This document shows positions 1-9,157 of a stretch of DNA of 64,000 nucleotides, piece after piece. Made by a program: the position numbers and the translations under genes. Each line of letters starts with the position of its first letter. Position 1 is the first letter of the stretch. Origin of the DNA: an uncultured Arenicella sp. (lineage in GTDB: Bacteria; Pseudomonadota; Gammaproteobacteria; Arenicellales; Arenicellaceae); assembly GCA_938045295.1 (NCBI GenBank), contig CALINO010000013.1, forward strand, positions 62,001 to 126,000. The letters run 5' to 3'. The notes beneath the pieces are model-generated. The model saw only the letters and a list, made by a program, of their open reading frames with translations. It was not told the DNA's origin and did not search any database.

Positions 1-157
1 TAAAGTTAAAAGCTCACCCACCGCATTAGACAGCTCAACCTACAAAGCATTGAGCGTTAAAACAAAAGATCACCCCGTTGAGCATTATGCGACCGTTAAC
101 CCGCTAATGTTTAACCGAATTATTGAGAAGTACACGGGAGCGCAAAATGGCCAATAA
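1..157 (+). CDS. cyoA: Cytochrome bo3 ubiquinol oxidase subunit II, C-terminal end (partial)
   Basis: An open frame enters from the left edge (first full codon at position 2) and stops at TAA 155-157. The 51 visible residues include [21 protein letters not shown], the kind of tail that ends CyoA after its cupredoxin domain. CyoA is the periplasm-facing subunit of the quinol oxidase and lacks the CuA site of cytochrome c oxidases, but that part lies outside the window. The frame overlaps the cyoB start (ATG 147) by 11 bp, so the two genes are translationally coupled. Identification rests on the tail sequence plus its position immediately before cyoB. Confidence 0.85.
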   Translation, partial: KVKSSPTALDSSTYKALSVKTKDHPVEHYATVNPLMFNRIIEKYTGAQNGQ

Positions 158-2231
158 AGCCACCATTGTCACGGATCCACACCCTATTTTCGGTAAACTT
201 ACGTGGGATTCTATTCCCTACCATGATCCGATTATTCTCACTACGTTTTTAGTAGTGGTAATGATCGGTGTTGGCGTTGTTGGTGCCATTCTGTATTACG
301 GCAAACTGCGCTACTTGTGGGACGAATGGTTAACCTCAGTTGACCATAAAAAGATTGGCATCATGTACATCATTGCCGCGTTCATTATGTTGATACGTGG
401 TTTCTCTGATGCACTGTTGATGCGTTCTCAACAAGCCTTAGCGGTTTCCGACACCTCCGGTGTGGGTTATCTGCCGCCAGAGCATTACGACCAAATTTTC
501 ACGGCTCACGGCGTGATTATGATTTTCTTCGTGGCCATGCCGTTGATCGTTGGCCTGATGAATTTGGTGGTGCCGTTGCAAATTGGTGCCCGAGACGTTG
601 CCTTTCCGTTTCTAAACTCATTGAGTTTTTGGTTGTTCGTTGTGGGCGCCATGTTGGTCAACGCTTCTTTGTTTGTGGGCGAGTTTGCCGCAACCGGTTG
701 GCTGGCGTACCCGCCATTATCGGGCTTAGAGTACAGCCCGTGGGTTGGGGTTGATTACTGGCTCTGGGCATTGCAGATATCCGGTATTGGTACCTTGCTC
801 AGTGGCGTAAACTTTTTCGTTACCATTATTCGCATGCGCGCACCGGGCATGAGCTTAATGAAAATGCCTGTGTTTACTTGGACGTCATTGTGCGCCAACG
901 TATTGATTATATTGGCCTTCCCAATTTTAACCGTCACCATTACATTGTTAACGCTTGATCGTTACATTGGCACCAACTTTTTCACTAACGATCTGGGCGG
1001 TAACCAGATGATGTATGTGAACTTGGTTTGGGCATGGGGGCACCCAGAAGTGTATATATTAATGTTGCCAGCCTTTGGTATTTTCTCTGAAGTGACGGCC
1101 ACATTTTCACGCAAACGCTTATTCGGTTACACCTCATTAGTATGGGCAACGGCCTGTATTATGGTGTTGTCGTTCATGGTTTGGTTGCATCACTTTTTCA
1201 CCATGGGCGCGGGCGCCAGTGTGAACGCCTTCTTTGGTATTGCCACCATGATTATCTCCATTCCAACCGGGGTGAAGATATTTAACTGGCTGTTCACTAT
1301 GTACAAAGGGCGTGTGCGTTTTGATTCGCCAATGTGGTGGACGGCGTCGTTTATCATTACCTTCACCATTGGTGGTGTTACTGGGGTAATGCTCGCGATA
1401 CCGGCGGCCAGCTTTGTGTTGCATAACAGCCTGTTCTTAGTGGCTCACTTTCATAACGTAATTATTGGCGGTGCCTTATTTGGTTACTTCGCTGGCCTAA
1501 CGTATTGGTTCCCTAAAGCCACTGGTTTTAAATTGAACGAGACGTTGGGTAAATGGGCGTGTGCATTGTGGACCATTGGCTTTTTCATGGCCTTTATGCC
1601 GCTCTACGTACTTGGGTTTATGGGCATGACACGTCGCTTGAACTACTACGATAACCCAGTCTGGAATGATTGGTTGTTAGTGGCCGGTGCTGGTGCCTTG
1701 ATTGTATTATTGGCAATTTGCGTGCAGTTCTACCAAATTTTCGCCAGTATTCGTGACCGCAAGAAGAACTTAGACTTAACCGGTGACCCGTGGGATGCGC
1801 GCACGTTAGAGTGGGCAACCTCATCGCCGCCACCGTTCTATAACTTTGCCAGAACTCCGGAAGTGCGTGACCGTGATCAATTTCATTTTATGAAAGAGCA
1901 TAACCTTGCGTACAAGCAACCAGAAAGCTACAGCCGTATTCACATGCCTAAAAACACGTGGGCGGGCATTGTTATTGGTTTGCTTTCAGGTGTGATGGGC
2001 TTTGCCATGATCTGGCATATCTGGTGGCTGGCTATTGTAAGTACGGCGGCGATGCTAATTTCGTTCATCGTGTACAACTTCCAAAAAGGCAAAGACTATT
2101 ACGTTGAAGTTGATGAGATTGTTGCTTTGGAAAATGAGCATTTTGCAAAAGTAGCACAAGCCACTGACGCGTCAGAAGATGGCGAATATTCAGTGCGCCA
2201 ACGTGGCACACCATTGTCGATGCCGGCTTAG
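147..2231 (+). CDS. cyoB: Cytochrome bo3 ubiquinol oxidase subunit I
   Basis: Catalytic subunit of the proton-pumping quinol oxidase of the inner membrane. It oxidises ubiquinol and reduces O2 to water. Length is 694 aa (E. coli CyoB 663). Haem-copper oxidase signatures are all visible: the haem-ligand His in [10 protein letters not shown], the CuB/His-Tyr motif [10 protein letters not shown], the HHFF pair and [11 protein letters not shown] near the end of the core, within about 14 or 15 hydrophobic segments. The ATG at 147 was preferred over the upstream TTG at 123 because GGGAG lies just before it and it makes the usual short overlap with cyoA. The cyoC start follows 15 bp downstream. Confidence 0.96.
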   Translation: MANKATIVTDPHPIFGKLTWDSIPYHDPIILTTFLVVVMIGVGVVGAILYYGKLRYLWDEWLTSVDHKKIGIMYIIAAFIMLIRGFSDALLMRSQQALAVSDTSGVGYLPPEHYDQIFTAHGVIMIFFVAMPLIVGLMNLVVPLQIGARDVAFPFLNSLSFWLFVVGAMLVNASLFVGEFAATGWLAYPPLSGLEYSPWVGVDYWLWALQISGIGTLLSGVNFFVTIIRMRAPGMSLMKMPVFTWTSLCANVLIILAFPILTVTITLLTLDRYIGTNFFTNDLGGNQMMYVNLVWAWGHPEVYILMLPAFGIFSEVTATFSRKRLFGYTSLVWATACIMVLSFMVWLHHFFTMGAGASVNAFFGIATMIISIPTGVKIFNWLFTMYKGRVRFDSPMWWTASFIITFTIGGVTGVMLAIPAASFVLHNSLFLVAHFHNVIIGGALFGYFAGLTYWFPKATGFKLNETLGKWACALWTIGFFMAFMPLYVLGFMGMTRRLNYYDNPVWNDWLLVAGAGALIVLLAICVQFYQIFASIRDRKKNLDLTGDPWDARTLEWATSSPPPFYNFARTPEVRDRDQFHFMKEHNLAYKQPESYSRIHMPKNTWAGIVIGLLSGVMGFAMIWHIWWLAIVSTAAMLISFIVYNFQKGKDYYVEVDEIVALENEHFAKVAQATDASEDGEYSVRQRGTPLSMPA

Positions 2232-2246
2232 TAGGAGAATTTGAAA

Positions 2247-2867
2247 ATGAGTCAATTAACGGTTCCTGAGGCTGGCTACACAGGGTACGTCAGCGAAGAG
2301 CATCACCACGATTATGCCGGTGATACTTTACTGGGTTTTTGGATCTACATAATGAGCGATTGCATTTTGTTTGCGTCGCTGTTTGCAACCTATGCGGTAT
2401 TAAGCACCAGCTTTGCTGGCATGATTACCCCAAAAGAGTTGTTTGATCTGAACTTTGTTGCGGTTGAAACGGCGTTGCTGCTGTTCTCGAGTTTCACTTT
2501 TGGCATGGCCATGTTGGGTGCGCAAAAGAAGAACATGACGCAACTGATGTTGTGGTTAGGCATTACCTTTGCCATGGGTGCGGGCTTCTTAGCTATGGAG
2601 CTGTACGAATTCTGGCACTTTACACACGAAGGTGCGGGCTATTTCACCAGCGCTTATTGGTCAGCCTTTTATGCCTTAGTCGGCACGCACGGTTTGCACG
2701 TGTTCGCCGGCATGTTGTGGATGGTGATTTTAGTGGTGCATTTACTTAAAGACGGCATTACTGACACCAACTTCACACGTCTTTCGTGCTTGAGCTTGTT
2801 CTGGCACTTTCTTGATATTATCTGGATCTGTGTATTCAGCTTAGTTTACTTAATGGGAGTGATGTAA
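2247..2867 (+). CDS. cyoC: Cytochrome bo3 ubiquinol oxidase subunit III
   Basis: A 206-aa integral membrane subunit of the bo3 oxidase with five predicted membrane segments. It starts with the soluble stretch EEHHHDYAGDTLLGFWIYIMSD, and the WIYIMSDCILFASLFATYAVL region is typical of CyoC. It stabilises subunit I and is not itself redox active. The ATG at 2247 sits nine bases after AGGAG (2233-2237), a better spacing than the in-frame TTG at 2241. Its TAA shares one base with the cyoD ATG, so subunits III and IV are coupled. Confidence 0.95.
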   Translation: MSQLTVPEAGYTGYVSEEHHHDYAGDTLLGFWIYIMSDCILFASLFATYAVLSTSFAGMITPKELFDLNFVAVETALLLFSSFTFGMAMLGAQKKNMTQLMLWLGITFAMGAGFLAMELYEFWHFTHEGAGYFTSAYWSAFYALVGTHGLHVFAGMLWMVILVVHLLKDGITDTNFTRLSCLSLFWHFLDIIWICVFSLVYLMGVM

Positions 2868-3202
2868 TGGGCGCTCATACTGACACTCACGGCGGCGCGG
2901 CCCACGGCAGCGTTAAAGAATATATCTGGGGTTTGATTTGGTCGGTTGTTTTGACCGCAGTCCCATTCGGCATGGTCATGGCTGGTGGCTTTGAGAATGG
3001 CTTAACACTGGTTGTTATATTGCTTTGTGCAATTGCTCAGGTGTTTGTGCAACTCATTTTCTTTTTGCACATGAACACATCCAGCGAACAAATTTGGAAT
3101 ACGGTTTCCGCGGTGTTTATTGTTCTTATTGTGGTTATCGTCGTGCTTGGGTCGATTTGGATTATGAATCACCTAAATCACAACATGTTGATGGGGCACT
3201 AA
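2867..3202 (+). CDS. cyoD: Cytochrome bo3 ubiquinol oxidase subunit IV
   Basis: A 111-aa small subunit with three membrane helices (about residues 17-37, 43-65 and 77-100). The His-rich N-terminus (HTDTHGGAAHGS) and the FVQLIFFLHMN motif are characteristic of CyoD, an assembly and stability subunit of the bo3 oxidase. Its ATG overlaps the cyoC stop by one base. In E. coli the haem O synthase gene cyoE follows directly. Here the next gene encodes an SCO protein, so haem O synthase must be encoded elsewhere if the enzyme uses haem O. Confidence 0.95.
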   Translation: MGAHTDTHGGAAHGSVKEYIWGLIWSVVLTAVPFGMVMAGGFENGLTLVVILLCAIAQVFVQLIFFLHMNTSSEQIWNTVSAVFIVLIVVIVVLGSIWIMNHLNHNMLMGH

Positions 3203-3225
3203 GCTATTTAGGGTTAAGCACAAAT

Positions 3226-3822
3226 ATGAACCGCGTTGCACGTCTCTCATTAATAAGTATTGCGTTAGCCGCATTGGCGATCGTGGTCTTGTTTGTGCTG
3301 ACATCGCGGGACGACTTTGCCAATAAGGCCAAGCCTTTTTCTGAGCTTGGCGGTGATTTCACCTTGAACTCTAATGACGGTGAGGTGTCACTGTCTGACT
3401 TTAGTGACAAAGTGGTTGTGATGTATTTTGGGTTTTTAACCTGCCCGGAAGTGTGCCCAAATTCAATGGGGGTGATTCGCTCGGCACTTAATCGTTTAGA
3501 GCCAGCGCAATTACAACAAACGCAAGCGCTGTTAGTCAGTGTTGACCCAGCGCGCGACACGCCAGAAAAATTGGCCGAATACACCCAGTTCTTTCATCAA
3601 GGCTTGGTGGGTTTAACTGGCACTAAAGAACAAATTGATGCAGTAACCCGTCAATACGGGGCGTATTACAATTTTACAGAAATTGAAAGCGTGACGGCCG
3701 ACTACGGTGTGGAACATTCGTCACGTTATTACATTATCGGGAAAGACGGAAAGCTAGTTGCAGCAATGCGGCACAGCACCACCCCGAACGAATTAATGAC
3801 CCAAATTGGGGAACTTTTATAA
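3226..3822 (+). CDS. SCO1/SenC/PrrC family copper metallochaperone
   Basis: A 198-aa membrane-anchored periplasmic thioredoxin-fold protein. One N-terminal hydrophobic helix (about residues 6-25) is followed by the SCO copper site: the CxxxC motif in TCPEVCP and a distal His in GVEHSSRYY. SCO proteins deliver copper to, or keep reduced, the copper centres of haem-copper oxidases. An upstream in-frame extension to 3025 lies inside cyoD and lacks a signal, so the ATG at 3226 is chosen. The gene follows cyoD by 23 bp and is probably part of the cyo operon. A bo3 oxidase has only CuB, so the likely client is subunit I (inference). Confidence 0.88.
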   Translation: MNRVARLSLISIALAALAIVVLFVLTSRDDFANKAKPFSELGGDFTLNSNDGEVSLSDFSDKVVVMYFGFLTCPEVCPNSMGVIRSALNRLEPAQLQQTQALLVSVDPARDTPEKLAEYTQFFHQGLVGLTGTKEQIDAVTRQYGAYYNFTEIESVTADYGVEHSSRYYIIGKDGKLVAAMRHSTTPNELMTQIGELL

Positions 3823-3853
3823 AACGGTATAGCCGATTTAAGCAGGTAAAACC

Positions 3854-5035
3854 ATGTTGTTTTTAGAACGTTTTTTTCAACCTAATAGATACACTGTGAT
3901 GTTTGGTGGTGTGTGTGCGCTTATTTTAACAATGGGCATCGCACGTTACTCATTCACCCCAATGATCCCGTACATGCAAAATCAAACTGGCATGAGTGAA
4001 AGCTTGGCCGGCTGGTTGGCTGGCTGGAGCTATATTGGTTATTTGGCCGGCTTGTTCATTGTTTGGTTGATGCGTGACTTACGCCTTAAAGATTATTTTT
4101 ACCGTTACGGCTTATTTATTGCTGTTTTCACCACCTTGATCATGGCGTTTCATGATCACCGTCTGGTCTGGTATTTGAGCCGTTTCTTTGCCGGTATTTC
4201 GACGGCTTTGGGCTTTATGTTAGGCACCGGTTTGGTGCTTAAGTGGTTGATGCATAATAACCAAAAACAAGAAATGGGCTTACACTTTGCCGGTGCTGGT
4301 TTGGGCATTATTACCGGTGCATTAGTCGTGAGCTTTGCGGCGGAAAGCTTAATGGGCGGGCTTGGCTGGCGTGGGCAATGGATCGCATTAGCGGGCGTTG
4401 GTGCGTTATTGTTAGTACCTGCCTTCTTGTTGATGCCGTTTCCTAAGTCAGAGCAAATTGAACAAGCGGTTAATATTGACCGTAGCAACGAGCCTTCTAA
4501 GCGTTGGTTGACCTTGCTGACCATTGCTTACATTTGTGCGGGCTTTAGTAATACCGTGAATATTACGTTCACCAGTTTGATTACTGAGTATGTTCCGCTG
4601 GAAAATAAAGGCACCATTATGTGGTTGTATGTGGGCATTGCCGCCGCACCTGCGCCATTTATTTGGGATCGCGTGGCTCGTCGTATTGGTTATCTAAATG
4701 CCATTCGCGGTGCGTTCGCCATTAATATTGCCAGTAACTTTTTGATGACCGCGACCACGTCTTATTCAGCGATATTTTTAAGCTCAATTCTGTTTGGCTT
4801 TGCGTTTATGGGTATTGTATCGTTAACGTTGACCATTATTGGTAATAAATATCGTTACCGAGCAACGCAAGTAATGGCGCAGTTGACGTTAGGTTACTGT
4901 GTGGCGCAAATTCTTTCGCCAATCATTGCCGGTATTATTGCCGAGCAAAGTGGCAGCTTTAACTTAGCGCTATTTGCCGTCAGCGGCATTATGGTGTTGG
5001 GTATGTTGTGCTTGTCTCTGATGAAAAGAGAATAA
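3854..5035 (+). CDS. MFS transporter, YbfB/YjiJ-like
   Basis: A 393-aa polytopic membrane protein with about 12 hydrophobic helices in two halves joined by a cytoplasmic loop near residue 200. The N-terminal MGIARYSFTPMIPYMQ and the following AGWLAGWSYIGYLAGL resemble the YbfB/YjiJ subgroup of the major facilitator superfamily. The substrate is unknown. It lies 31 bp after the SCO gene, so it may be the last gene of the cyo transcript, which ends at the terminator 33 bp downstream. A link to copper or quinol metabolism is only suggested by position. Confidence 0.8.
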   Translation: MLFLERFFQPNRYTVMFGGVCALILTMGIARYSFTPMIPYMQNQTGMSESLAGWLAGWSYIGYLAGLFIVWLMRDLRLKDYFYRYGLFIAVFTTLIMAFHDHRLVWYLSRFFAGISTALGFMLGTGLVLKWLMHNNQKQEMGLHFAGAGLGIITGALVVSFAAESLMGGLGWRGQWIALAGVGALLLVPAFLLMPFPKSEQIEQAVNIDRSNEPSKRWLTLLTIAYICAGFSNTVNITFTSLITEYVPLENKGTIMWLYVGIAAAPAPFIWDRVARRIGYLNAIRGAFAINIASNFLMTATTSYSAIFLSSILFGFAFMGIVSLTLTIIGNKYRYRATQVMAQLTLGYCVAQILSPIIAGIIAEQSGSFNLALFAVSGIMVLGMLCLSLMKRE

Positions 5036-5067
5036 AGCCAGCGCCGGGCATTCAAAAATAGAAAAAT

Positions 5068-5106
5068 AAAAGCGTCAGGTGCCATGCGTGCCTGACGCTT
5101 TTTTAT
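5068..5106. terminator. Bidirectional rho-independent terminator
   Basis: The sequence AAAAGCGTCAGG, a short loop region, then CCTGACGCTTTTTT forms a 12-bp perfect stem with a T-run on each strand. It separates the converging MFS gene and the flavin reductase-like gene. The minus-strand gene ends right at its edge, so one hairpin serves both transcripts. Confidence 0.85.
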
Positions 5107-5717
5107 TATTTAGGCCGTTTAATCGAAAAGCTTTCGGTGATGCCTGCGTACTCTGCCGCCCCTAAGCGCGAGAGCGGGTCAATGTCGTTGGCGTTAATAG
5201 ACACTCTTTTACCATCAACATGCGTTATTTTATCGCTCGCAAACAGTTGTTTTACTTGAGCGTAAATAATGGCTTGTTGATTAGGGCCAATCAGATGATG
5301 TTCATAAAGTGTGCACTGAAACGCGATGTCACAGTCGCTCAGTCTGGGCAGTGAGCAGCCTTCAAAAGGGGTGAGTTCGAGCTGCGTTAGCGCCAGCTCA
5401 GACTCACCGTAATCCAAGCTTGATGAGGTGGTGGTTAAATTGCTGGCTTGCGTTGAATTGGCAATATGCACCACAAACTCTCTTCCACTGAGTATATTTC
5501 TGGCGGTATCTTTAAGCTCACCGCCGTCTTTACGCCCAATGGATAGGGCTAATAGAGCCGGATCGGAACAAATGGCATTAAAGAAGGAGAAGGGCGCTAG
5601 GTTCATTGACGCATCCTCATTTTCAGACAGCACCCAAGCAATCGGCCTGGGGATAACGGTCTGTGTTAATAAATGATAGCGCTGGTTAGAACTTAGAGAG
5701 TCGAAGTCTAGTTGCAT
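5106..5717 (-). CDS. Flavin reductase family (DIM6/NTAB-like) FMN-binding protein
   Basis: A 203-aa soluble split-barrel flavin-binding protein. The N-terminal motif TQTVIPRPIAWVLS, followed by NLAPFSFFNAICSDPALL with the downstream GRKDGGELKDTARNI, is the usual signature of the flavin reductase-like fold (FMN-binding, often NAD(P)H-dependent). The C-terminal part keeps the GRLGAAEYA-like segment as SRLGAAEYA. Substrate and partner oxygenase are unknown. The start at MQLDFDS (5717) is chosen because upstream residues look non-coding, but no strong ribosome-binding site is visible, so the start could be earlier (frame open to 5777). Confidence 0.8.
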   Translation of the reverse strand: MQLDFDSLSSNQRYHLLTQTVIPRPIAWVLSENEDASMNLAPFSFFNAICSDPALLALSIGRKDGGELKDTARNILSGREFVVHIANSTQASNLTTTSSSLDYGESELALTQLELTPFEGCSLPRLSDCDIAFQCTLYEHHLIGPNQQAIIYAQVKQLFASDKITHVDGKRVSINANDIDPLSRLGAAEYAGITESFSIKRPK

Positions 5718-5883
5718 GTTTTTACAGTCGGTCAGTGAAGCATGGTAAGCGCAAAATGCTATCATAGAGCAATGCACTAAACACGGTTTGTTGAGTCAAA
5801 ACACGGGCGAGGTGTGTTTAAGTGCGGTTCTCTTACGGCCTGTTTTTTGTCTGGGTGTTTTTTGTAATCTATAGAGGTGATTT

Positions 5884-6303
5884 TTGTCAGTTAATTTTTG
5901 GGTAAAGCTTGTCTCGGCAATGGTGCTGTTTGGCTTTGCCATTTTGGCGGTTCAGCTTTATAAGTCAGAACTCATTCGAGACATAAGAGCCCGGTTTTTA
6001 CGGCGCAAATTAGTGCCTAAAGTACGCGCAGTATTACCGCTGTTATTGCAACAAGCGGCACAGCCCGCAACGGCTGAAACCATTGATTACGAGGTGCGTG
6101 CCCTGCGTGCCGATTTAGAATCACTTTTTGGCCACGCTAAACCACTGTTTAATCAAGAGCGCGATAACTTAGCGAAGTTCTTAGTAGGTTTGTCGTACTT
6201 GTCAGCACAACAGGGTCGTGATCAACTGACGCCCGCTGATGCGCAAGACGTTGTTTTGTTAGGCCAACGAGTGGTGCAAGAGCTGACCGAAATAGGGCTG
6301 TAA
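5884..6303 (+). CDS. Uncharacterised protein with one N-terminal membrane helix
   Basis: A 139-aa protein of no family I recognise. Residues about 6-25 (VKLVSAMVLFGFAILAVQLY) are hydrophobic and flanked by Arg/Lys-rich sequence (IRDIRARFLRRKLVPK). This suggests a single-pass inner-membrane protein with a cytoplasmic, mostly helical, roughly 100-residue domain. Translation probably starts at TTG 5884, four bases after GAGGTGA. The next possible start is ATG 5920, inside the helix. It stands alone between a divergent flavin reductase-like gene and the LuxR-type regulator. Confidence 0.6.
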   Translation: MSVNFWVKLVSAMVLFGFAILAVQLYKSELIRDIRARFLRRKLVPKVRAVLPLLLQQAAQPATAETIDYEVRALRADLESLFGHAKPLFNQERDNLAKFLVGLSYLSAQQGRDQLTPADAQDVVLLGQRVVQELTEIGL

Positions 6304-6455
6304 GCAATTTCAGTGATGTTTTGTGAAGTATTGGCGTCAGTAATTTAATTGATTTGGCGTTTGCGTTCGTATTTTGTGCGCCGTATGATGGAGTTGACTC
6401 AATCCATAACACCCGCTTTATTTCTATAATAAACTTGTTCGGTGTTTACTCATTA

Positions 6456-6483
6456 ATTCATGATCACAGGCGTGTTCATGAAT
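6456..6483. promoter_or_regulatory. Inverted repeat in front of the LuxR-type gene, candidate operator
   Basis: ATTCATGA (6456-6463) is repeated in inverted form as TCATGAAT (6476-6483) with a 12-bp gap. It lies 17 bp before the ATG of the LuxR-type gene and 26 bp after a TATAAT hexamer (6425-6430). The hexamer has no convincing -35 at normal spacing. Dyad symmetry of this size is typical for dimeric HTH regulators, so autoregulation is plausible but unproven. Confidence 0.45.
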
Positions 6484-6499
6484 ACTCTTTACTGTGTCT

Positions 6500-8155
6500 A
6501 TGAGCGACTCAAATTTCAGTAGTTTAATATACAGAATTATTGGCAAGCCGGAGCGTTGGCACGACGATTATATTGTTGAAATGATGCAGCAATATTTAGA
6601 TCAAGCTGATGCCGTCGATGACCCGCTTAACCTGTTAGAGTTGGCGGCCGGTGAACAAATTTTATCTCGACTAAGCCAAGGCAATGTGGCAATCAATGCC
6701 TTTAATTCCTTGCTGGATAAAAGCCGTTTTCAGATGATCATTCTCGATGATCAGTTCACGCCGTTGTATCACAATACGATTGCCAACAATCTGTACAAAT
6801 ACATACAAAATCCCAACAAGCCCAACAGTTTGAAAATTGAGCTGTTGGAGCAAATAAAAAAGGTGCCTGACTCGCAAGAGTTGAATCACCTTAATGCCAT
6901 GCACGCATTAGACTTTTATGCTGAGAGTGGCGCACAGCTTTACGTTAGAACCATTCAAAGTCAGGTGACGGGTGGAGGGCAGTCAACGGTCTTTCACATA
7001 CTCATGTCACTGAATAAAAGTGATGCTCATTTAAAACTAAACCCTGATTTGGCGGCACGATATGGTCTGACCGAAAAGGAACAAGAGATCATTTGGCACT
7101 TGGTGCACGGTGACAGCATTAAAGACATTGCGGCCAAATGCTTTGTCACTGAAAACACGGTGCGCAGTCACTTAAAGTCAATTTTCCGTAAAACCGATTC
7201 AAACTCTCAGGGTGCATTAATCAGTTTGATGCTAACTCACGAATCTCAGGTCTTAGACTCTTATTTTGATTCAAGTATTACCACCATTTCAAGTGATCAA
7301 AGTTCTCACGCTGATCAACAAATAACCTTATCTAACGGTCAGCAAATTACTTATTGTGAATATGGGCCCAAAGATGGTTTCCCTATCATAGTATTTCACA
7401 GCGGCTTTGGCTCGCGTTTGGCCGTGCCGTTAGATTATGAGCAAGCTTGCTTGAGGCACAACAAGCGGTTGATCATACCTGATCGCCCAGGCCTTGGCCG
7501 AACTCCGTTTAAGCAAGGCCACCCTGATGGTTGGAGTGACAGCTTAAATGAAATGATCGAACTTCTGGGTATTGAGGAATATCATGTGATAGGCAGTATT
7601 ATTGCGTGCCAAATGGCAATGCAATTTGCGTCTCAAGCCGATTCACGATTAAGTAAATTAATACTTACATCGCCGGTTTTTTTAAATGACGATAGTGACA
7701 CTGAATACTTAACCGAAATTCTGGCCCCTGCGGCGAAGTACGTAAAGCTGTCGCCTGAATTCGCTAGAGAAATTTATGCGCTATGGCTGAAAGCGGTTAC
7801 CCTGAATTTAGATGCTCATTACCCGGCCATACTGGAAGAAAGTATTGGCAACGCTGAAAAAGAGCAATTTCAACGCGATGGCACTATTCAATTGCTGACC
7901 AATGTATTTAAAGAGGGCGCACGGCAAAGCCTTGACGGCATCTTAAATGAAATGGTGTACTGCATGACGCCACTTCATCTAGAGTTAGAAAAAATAACCG
8001 TGCCGGTCGAGTTGTGGTACGGAACGGAAGATAAACGAATAACCCAAGCCGGTATTGAAACTATTTTTAACGGCTTGCCAAACTGCACTCTGCATATAAA
8101 AGAGGGTTACAGCGAACATATTTACTATTCTTTGTTTGACGAAATCATTGCATGA
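6500..8155 (+). CDS. LuxR-type HTH regulator fused to an alpha/beta-hydrolase domain
   Basis: A 551-aa cytoplasmic protein. Residues 1-185 form an uncharacterised N-terminal region. Residues about 190-245 carry a LuxR/GerE helix-turn-helix (LTEKEQEIIWHLVHG and VTENTVRSHLKSIFRKT). Residues about 278-551 look like an alpha/beta hydrolase, with an oxyanion-hole region (VFHSGFGSR) and the conserved DRPGLGRT. The usual G-x-S-x-G nucleophile elbow reads G365-S-I-I-A, so the nucleophile position is Ile367 and a Ser sits one residue early. The acid (D511) and His (H540) are kept. It may therefore sense a ligand rather than hydrolyse it. ATG 6500 is used; GTG 6494 is an alternative. The target genes are unknown. 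Confidence 0.78.
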   Translation: MSDSNFSSLIYRIIGKPERWHDDYIVEMMQQYLDQADAVDDPLNLLELAAGEQILSRLSQGNVAINAFNSLLDKSRFQMIILDDQFTPLYHNTIANNLYKYIQNPNKPNSLKIELLEQIKKVPDSQELNHLNAMHALDFYAESGAQLYVRTIQSQVTGGGQSTVFHILMSLNKSDAHLKLNPDLAARYGLTEKEQEIIWHLVHGDSIKDIAAKCFVTENTVRSHLKSIFRKTDSNSQGALISLMLTHESQVLDSYFDSSITTISSDQSSHADQQITLSNGQQITYCEYGPKDGFPIIVFHSGFGSRLAVPLDYEQACLRHNKRLIIPDRPGLGRTPFKQGHPDGWSDSLNEMIELLGIEEYHVIGSIIACQMAMQFASQADSRLSKLILTSPVFLNDDSDTEYLTEILAPAAKYVKLSPEFAREIYALWLKAVTLNLDAHYPAILEESIGNAEKEQFQRDGTIQLLTNVFKEGARQSLDGILNEMVYCMTPLHLELEKITVPVELWYGTEDKRITQAGIETIFNGLPNCTLHIKEGYSEHIYYSLFDEIIA

Positions 8156-8266
8156 ATTAGGCCTCGCCCACGGTCATTATGTGCATCAGTGCTGCCTTTG
8201 TAAATTTACATTGTTGAGGTTTTGAACCTCAGCTTGCCGTTAACCGTTAATCATTTTTTAAACATT

Positions 8267-9151
8267 ATGAGTATTCCGAATCAGCCCGCCGATTACACGC
8301 CGCCAAAAGTATGGAAATGGAATTCAGAAAACGGAGGTGAGTTTGCCAATATTAATCGGCCCGTTTCAGGAGCTTTGAACGACAATCAGTTGCCCGTGGG
8401 CAAGCATTCGTTTCAACTGTACTCCTTAGCCACGCCGAATGGGGTGAAAATCACAACCATGTTCGAAGAGTTATTAGCCGCCGGCTATGCTGAGGCTGAA
8501 TACGACGCTCACCTAATAAAGATCCTCGAAGGTGAACAGTTCAGCCAAGGGTTTGTGGATGTGAACCCTAACTCTAAAATTCCAATACTGGTTGATCACA
8601 GTGGTGATAAGCCAATTCATATTTTTGAATCGGGCTCTATCTTGCTTCACTTAGCTGAAAAATTTGGTGCTTTTTTACCGAAAGCGCCTGCTGAGCGAGC
8701 GCAGACAATTAATTGGCTGTTTTGGCAAATGGGCAGCGCGCCTTATTTGGGTGGTGGTTTTGGCCATTTTTACGCTTATGCGCCCATGAAAATTGAATAC
8801 TGCATTGATCGTTTCACCATGGAAATTAAGCGGCAATTAGACGTGTTGGATAAACAGCTGGCTAACAATGAGTATGTGGCTGGCGATGAATTTACTATTG
8901 CCGATATGGCAATCTGGCCTTGGTATGGCGCCTTAGTGTTAAATCAAGTCTACTCGGCCGCTGAATTTTTAGATGCCGATTCGTACCAAAACCTCATGCG
9001 TTGGGCTAAGCAAATTGATCAGCGCCCAGCCGTGCAGCGTGGAAAAAAGGTGAACAAGACATGGGGCGAAGCGCACGAGCAGCTTTTAGAGCGCCACGAT
9101 GCGAGTGACTTTGAGCTGCGCACTCAAGACAAATTAGTTGGGGCTGAGTAA
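8267..9151 (+). CDS. yghU: Glutathione-dependent disulfide-bond oxidoreductase, YghU-like GST
   Basis: A 294-aa cytosolic glutathione S-transferase superfamily protein (E. coli YghU is 288 aa). The N-terminal extension PADYTPPKVWKW, the KHSFQLYSLATPNGVK strand and the ESGSILLHLAEKFG glutathione-binding segment match the YghU/YfcG Nu-class type. These bind two glutathiones and reduce disulfides. The C-terminal helical domain follows, with MGSAPYLGGGFGHFY. The ATG at 8267 was chosen because the in-frame extension upstream does not resemble the family. It converges with the TfoX-domain gene with only 6 bp between the stops. Confidence 0.88.
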   Translation: MSIPNQPADYTPPKVWKWNSENGGEFANINRPVSGALNDNQLPVGKHSFQLYSLATPNGVKITTMFEELLAAGYAEAEYDAHLIKILEGEQFSQGFVDVNPNSKIPILVDHSGDKPIHIFESGSILLHLAEKFGAFLPKAPAERAQTINWLFWQMGSAPYLGGGFGHFYAYAPMKIEYCIDRFTMEIKRQLDVLDKQLANNEYVAGDEFTIADMAIWPWYGALVLNQVYSAAEFLDADSYQNLMRWAKQIDQRPAVQRGKKVNKTWGEAHEQLLERHDASDFELRTQDKLVGAE

Positions 9152-9157
9152 GACGGC

